A stretch of DNA of 64,000 nt from Paenibacillus sp. cl123 (GTDB taxonomy: Bacteria; Bacillota; Bacilli; Paenibacillales; NBRC-103111). The stretch is from positions 295,617 through 359,616 of the forward strand of contig NZ_FMYY01000005.1 in assembly GCF_900101595.1 (NCBI RefSeq). The letters are read 5' to 3'. Below the pieces are notes generated by a model that ran no database searches, was not told where the DNA came from, and saw nothing but the letters and a program-made list of their open reading frames with translations. The first letter of the stretch is position 1. Each line of letters opens with the position of its first letter. Made by a program: the position numbers and the translations under genes. This document shows positions 63,288 to 64,000 of the stretch, piece after piece.

Positions 63288-63740
63288 ATGCTGGCCCAGG
63301 ACATTATGATCCGCAAGGTGTATAAGGTCAAGCAAGAAGACAAGGTCCGGGCGGTGATCGAGAAATTCATCGATCACCGCATCAGCGGACTTCCGGTCGT
63401 GAACGACCGCAATGAAATTGTCGGCTATATGAGCGACGGCGATATTATGCGTTTTATCGGCAAAAAAAACGATCGCGTGGTCGACTTCCTGTACTTCTCC
63501 ATGATCGTCAGCGATCCGCGGGAATGGGAAGAGAAAGTAACCGAGATTTTGGATCTGAACGTCATGACGGTATGCAAGAAAAAGGTCGTCACCGCTTCCT
63601 GGAATACGGATATTGACCGGATCGCGGCTATCCTGGGCGAGCGTAATATCAAGAAGCTGCCGATCGAACGAAACGGCGTACTGGTCGGCATCATCAGCCG
63701 CGGCGACGTCATCCGCCATGCGTTCGGCGCATTTATGTAA
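63288..63740 (+). CDS. Two-CBS-domain protein
   Basis: 150 residues from ATG 63288, with AGGAGG at 63274-63279; TATAAT at 63259-63264 is a plausible -10. Two CBS motifs span ~1-55 (DIMIRKVYKVKQEDKVRAVI; ISGLPVVNDRNEIVGYMSDG) and ~90-150 (NVMTVCKKKVVTASWNTDID; IKKLPIERNGVLVGIISRGD). Such free-standing pairs bind adenosyl nucleotides; partner unknown. The gene ends directly at the second 126-bp repeat array. Confidence 0.9.
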   Translation: MLAQDIMIRKVYKVKQEDKVRAVIEKFIDHRISGLPVVNDRNEIVGYMSDGDIMRFIGKKNDRVVDFLYFSMIVSDPREWEEKVTEILDLNVMTVCKKKVVTASWNTDIDRIAAILGERNIKKLPIERNGVLVGIISRGDVIRHAFGAFM

Positions 63741-64000
63741 ACCTTCCGCTAAAACACGAATATATCTTCCTCGAATTGGCTCCGATCAGGAACTTTTCTT
63801 TAGAGTCAAGAAAGATTACCTTCACAAAAGCGATAAAGCGAGGAGGAACTTTCTGCTCGCAAGAAAAGCTACCGCTAAAACACGAATGTATCTTCCTCGA
63901 ATTGACTCCGATCAGGAGCTTTTCTTTAGAGTCAAGAAAGTTTACCTTCACAAAAGCGATAAAGCGAGGTGGAACTTTCTGCTCGCAAGAAAAGCTACCG
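63741..64000. repeat. 126-bp tandem repeat, array 2 (runs out of the window)
   Basis: CCGCTAAAACACGAAT occurs at 63746 and 63872 and the next copy starts at 63998: period 126. Each unit has AAGAAAAGCT...AGCTTTTCTT and AGAAAGTT...AACTTTCT complementary arms, a small GCTCCGATCAGGAGC hairpin followed by TTTTCTTT, and an AGGAGG. Because 126 is 42 codons, a frame stays open through both units on the minus strand and another on the plus strand. No gene is supported. Confidence 0.92.

Noticed and set aside
63733..63951. Minus-strand 72-codon frame inside the 126-bp repeat
   Set aside because: It is the tandem repeat translated; the copy at 62246-62405 has an in-frame stop, so coding is not supported.

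Overview
The window looks like a chromosomal carbohydrate-foraging region of a Paenibacillus or close relative (Paenibacillaceae). The grounds are: moderately high GC; Bacillota-type ribosome binding sites (AGGAGG); lipoprotein sugar-binding proteins paired with LplB/LplC-type permeases and no ATPase; YesM/YesN-type two-component systems; an S-layer (SLH) anchored polysaccharide lyase; CcpA cre-like boxes; and a stray 16S rRNA fragment whose sequence is Paenibacillus-like. This is recall and reading only; no database was searched.

Layout. (1) 1-6896: the end of an ABC importer cassette (two permeases, then a lipoprotein) followed by a large cytoplasmic heparinase II/III-like lyase. (2) 7000-13566 (minus): a 2188-residue secreted, SLH-anchored heparinase II/III-like lyase, the only clearly exported depolymerase here. 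(3) 13866-19208: an AraC regulator divergent from a NanA-type aldolase and a CUT1 importer (binding protein plus two permeases), plausibly a sialic-acid-type module. (4) 19340-29784: YesN/YesM pair, a membrane-bound AraC regulator, a second Lpl-type importer and a GH33 sialidase. (5) 29785-30435: gene-free repeat region holding a 16S rRNA fragment. (6) 30436-44044: AraC regulator, two GH43-like proteins (one a tandem duplication whose first copy has lost its acid residue), a YesM/YesN pair, a third Lpl-type importer and a GH51 arabinofuranosidase. (7) 44192-50455: sulfatase, AraC regulator, an unusual ArsR-like regulator with a long C-terminal domain divergent from a GH2 enzyme, and an MBL-fold hydrolase. 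(8) 50588-61354: a small low-GC orphan, a third YesM/YesN pair, a fourth Lpl-type importer and two FAD-dependent oxidoreductases. (9) 61355-64000: decayed DNA with a 52-bp tandem repeat joined to a 5'-truncated glpP, two arrays of a 126-bp repeat, a MarR gene beside the remnant of a drug-efflux MFS gene, and a CBS-domain protein.

How it works together (inference). Polymer is cut outside the cell by the SLH-anchored lyase and by enzymes encoded elsewhere. Oligosaccharides are bound by five lipoproteins, imported by five permease pairs that must borrow a shared MsmX/UgpC-like ATPase, and finished in the cytoplasm by lyase, sialidase, GH43, GH51, GH2 and sulfatase, none of which has a signal peptide. 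Most modules sit beside their own AraC or YesMN regulator, and several have cre-like boxes in front of the first gene.

The least explained items are the 16S rRNA fragment, the 126-bp and 52-bp repeat families, the ArsR fusion, the half-degenerate double GH43 protein and the FAD-oxidoreductase pair attached to an importer. No tRNA gene, CRISPR array, intact transposase or phage gene was recognised.
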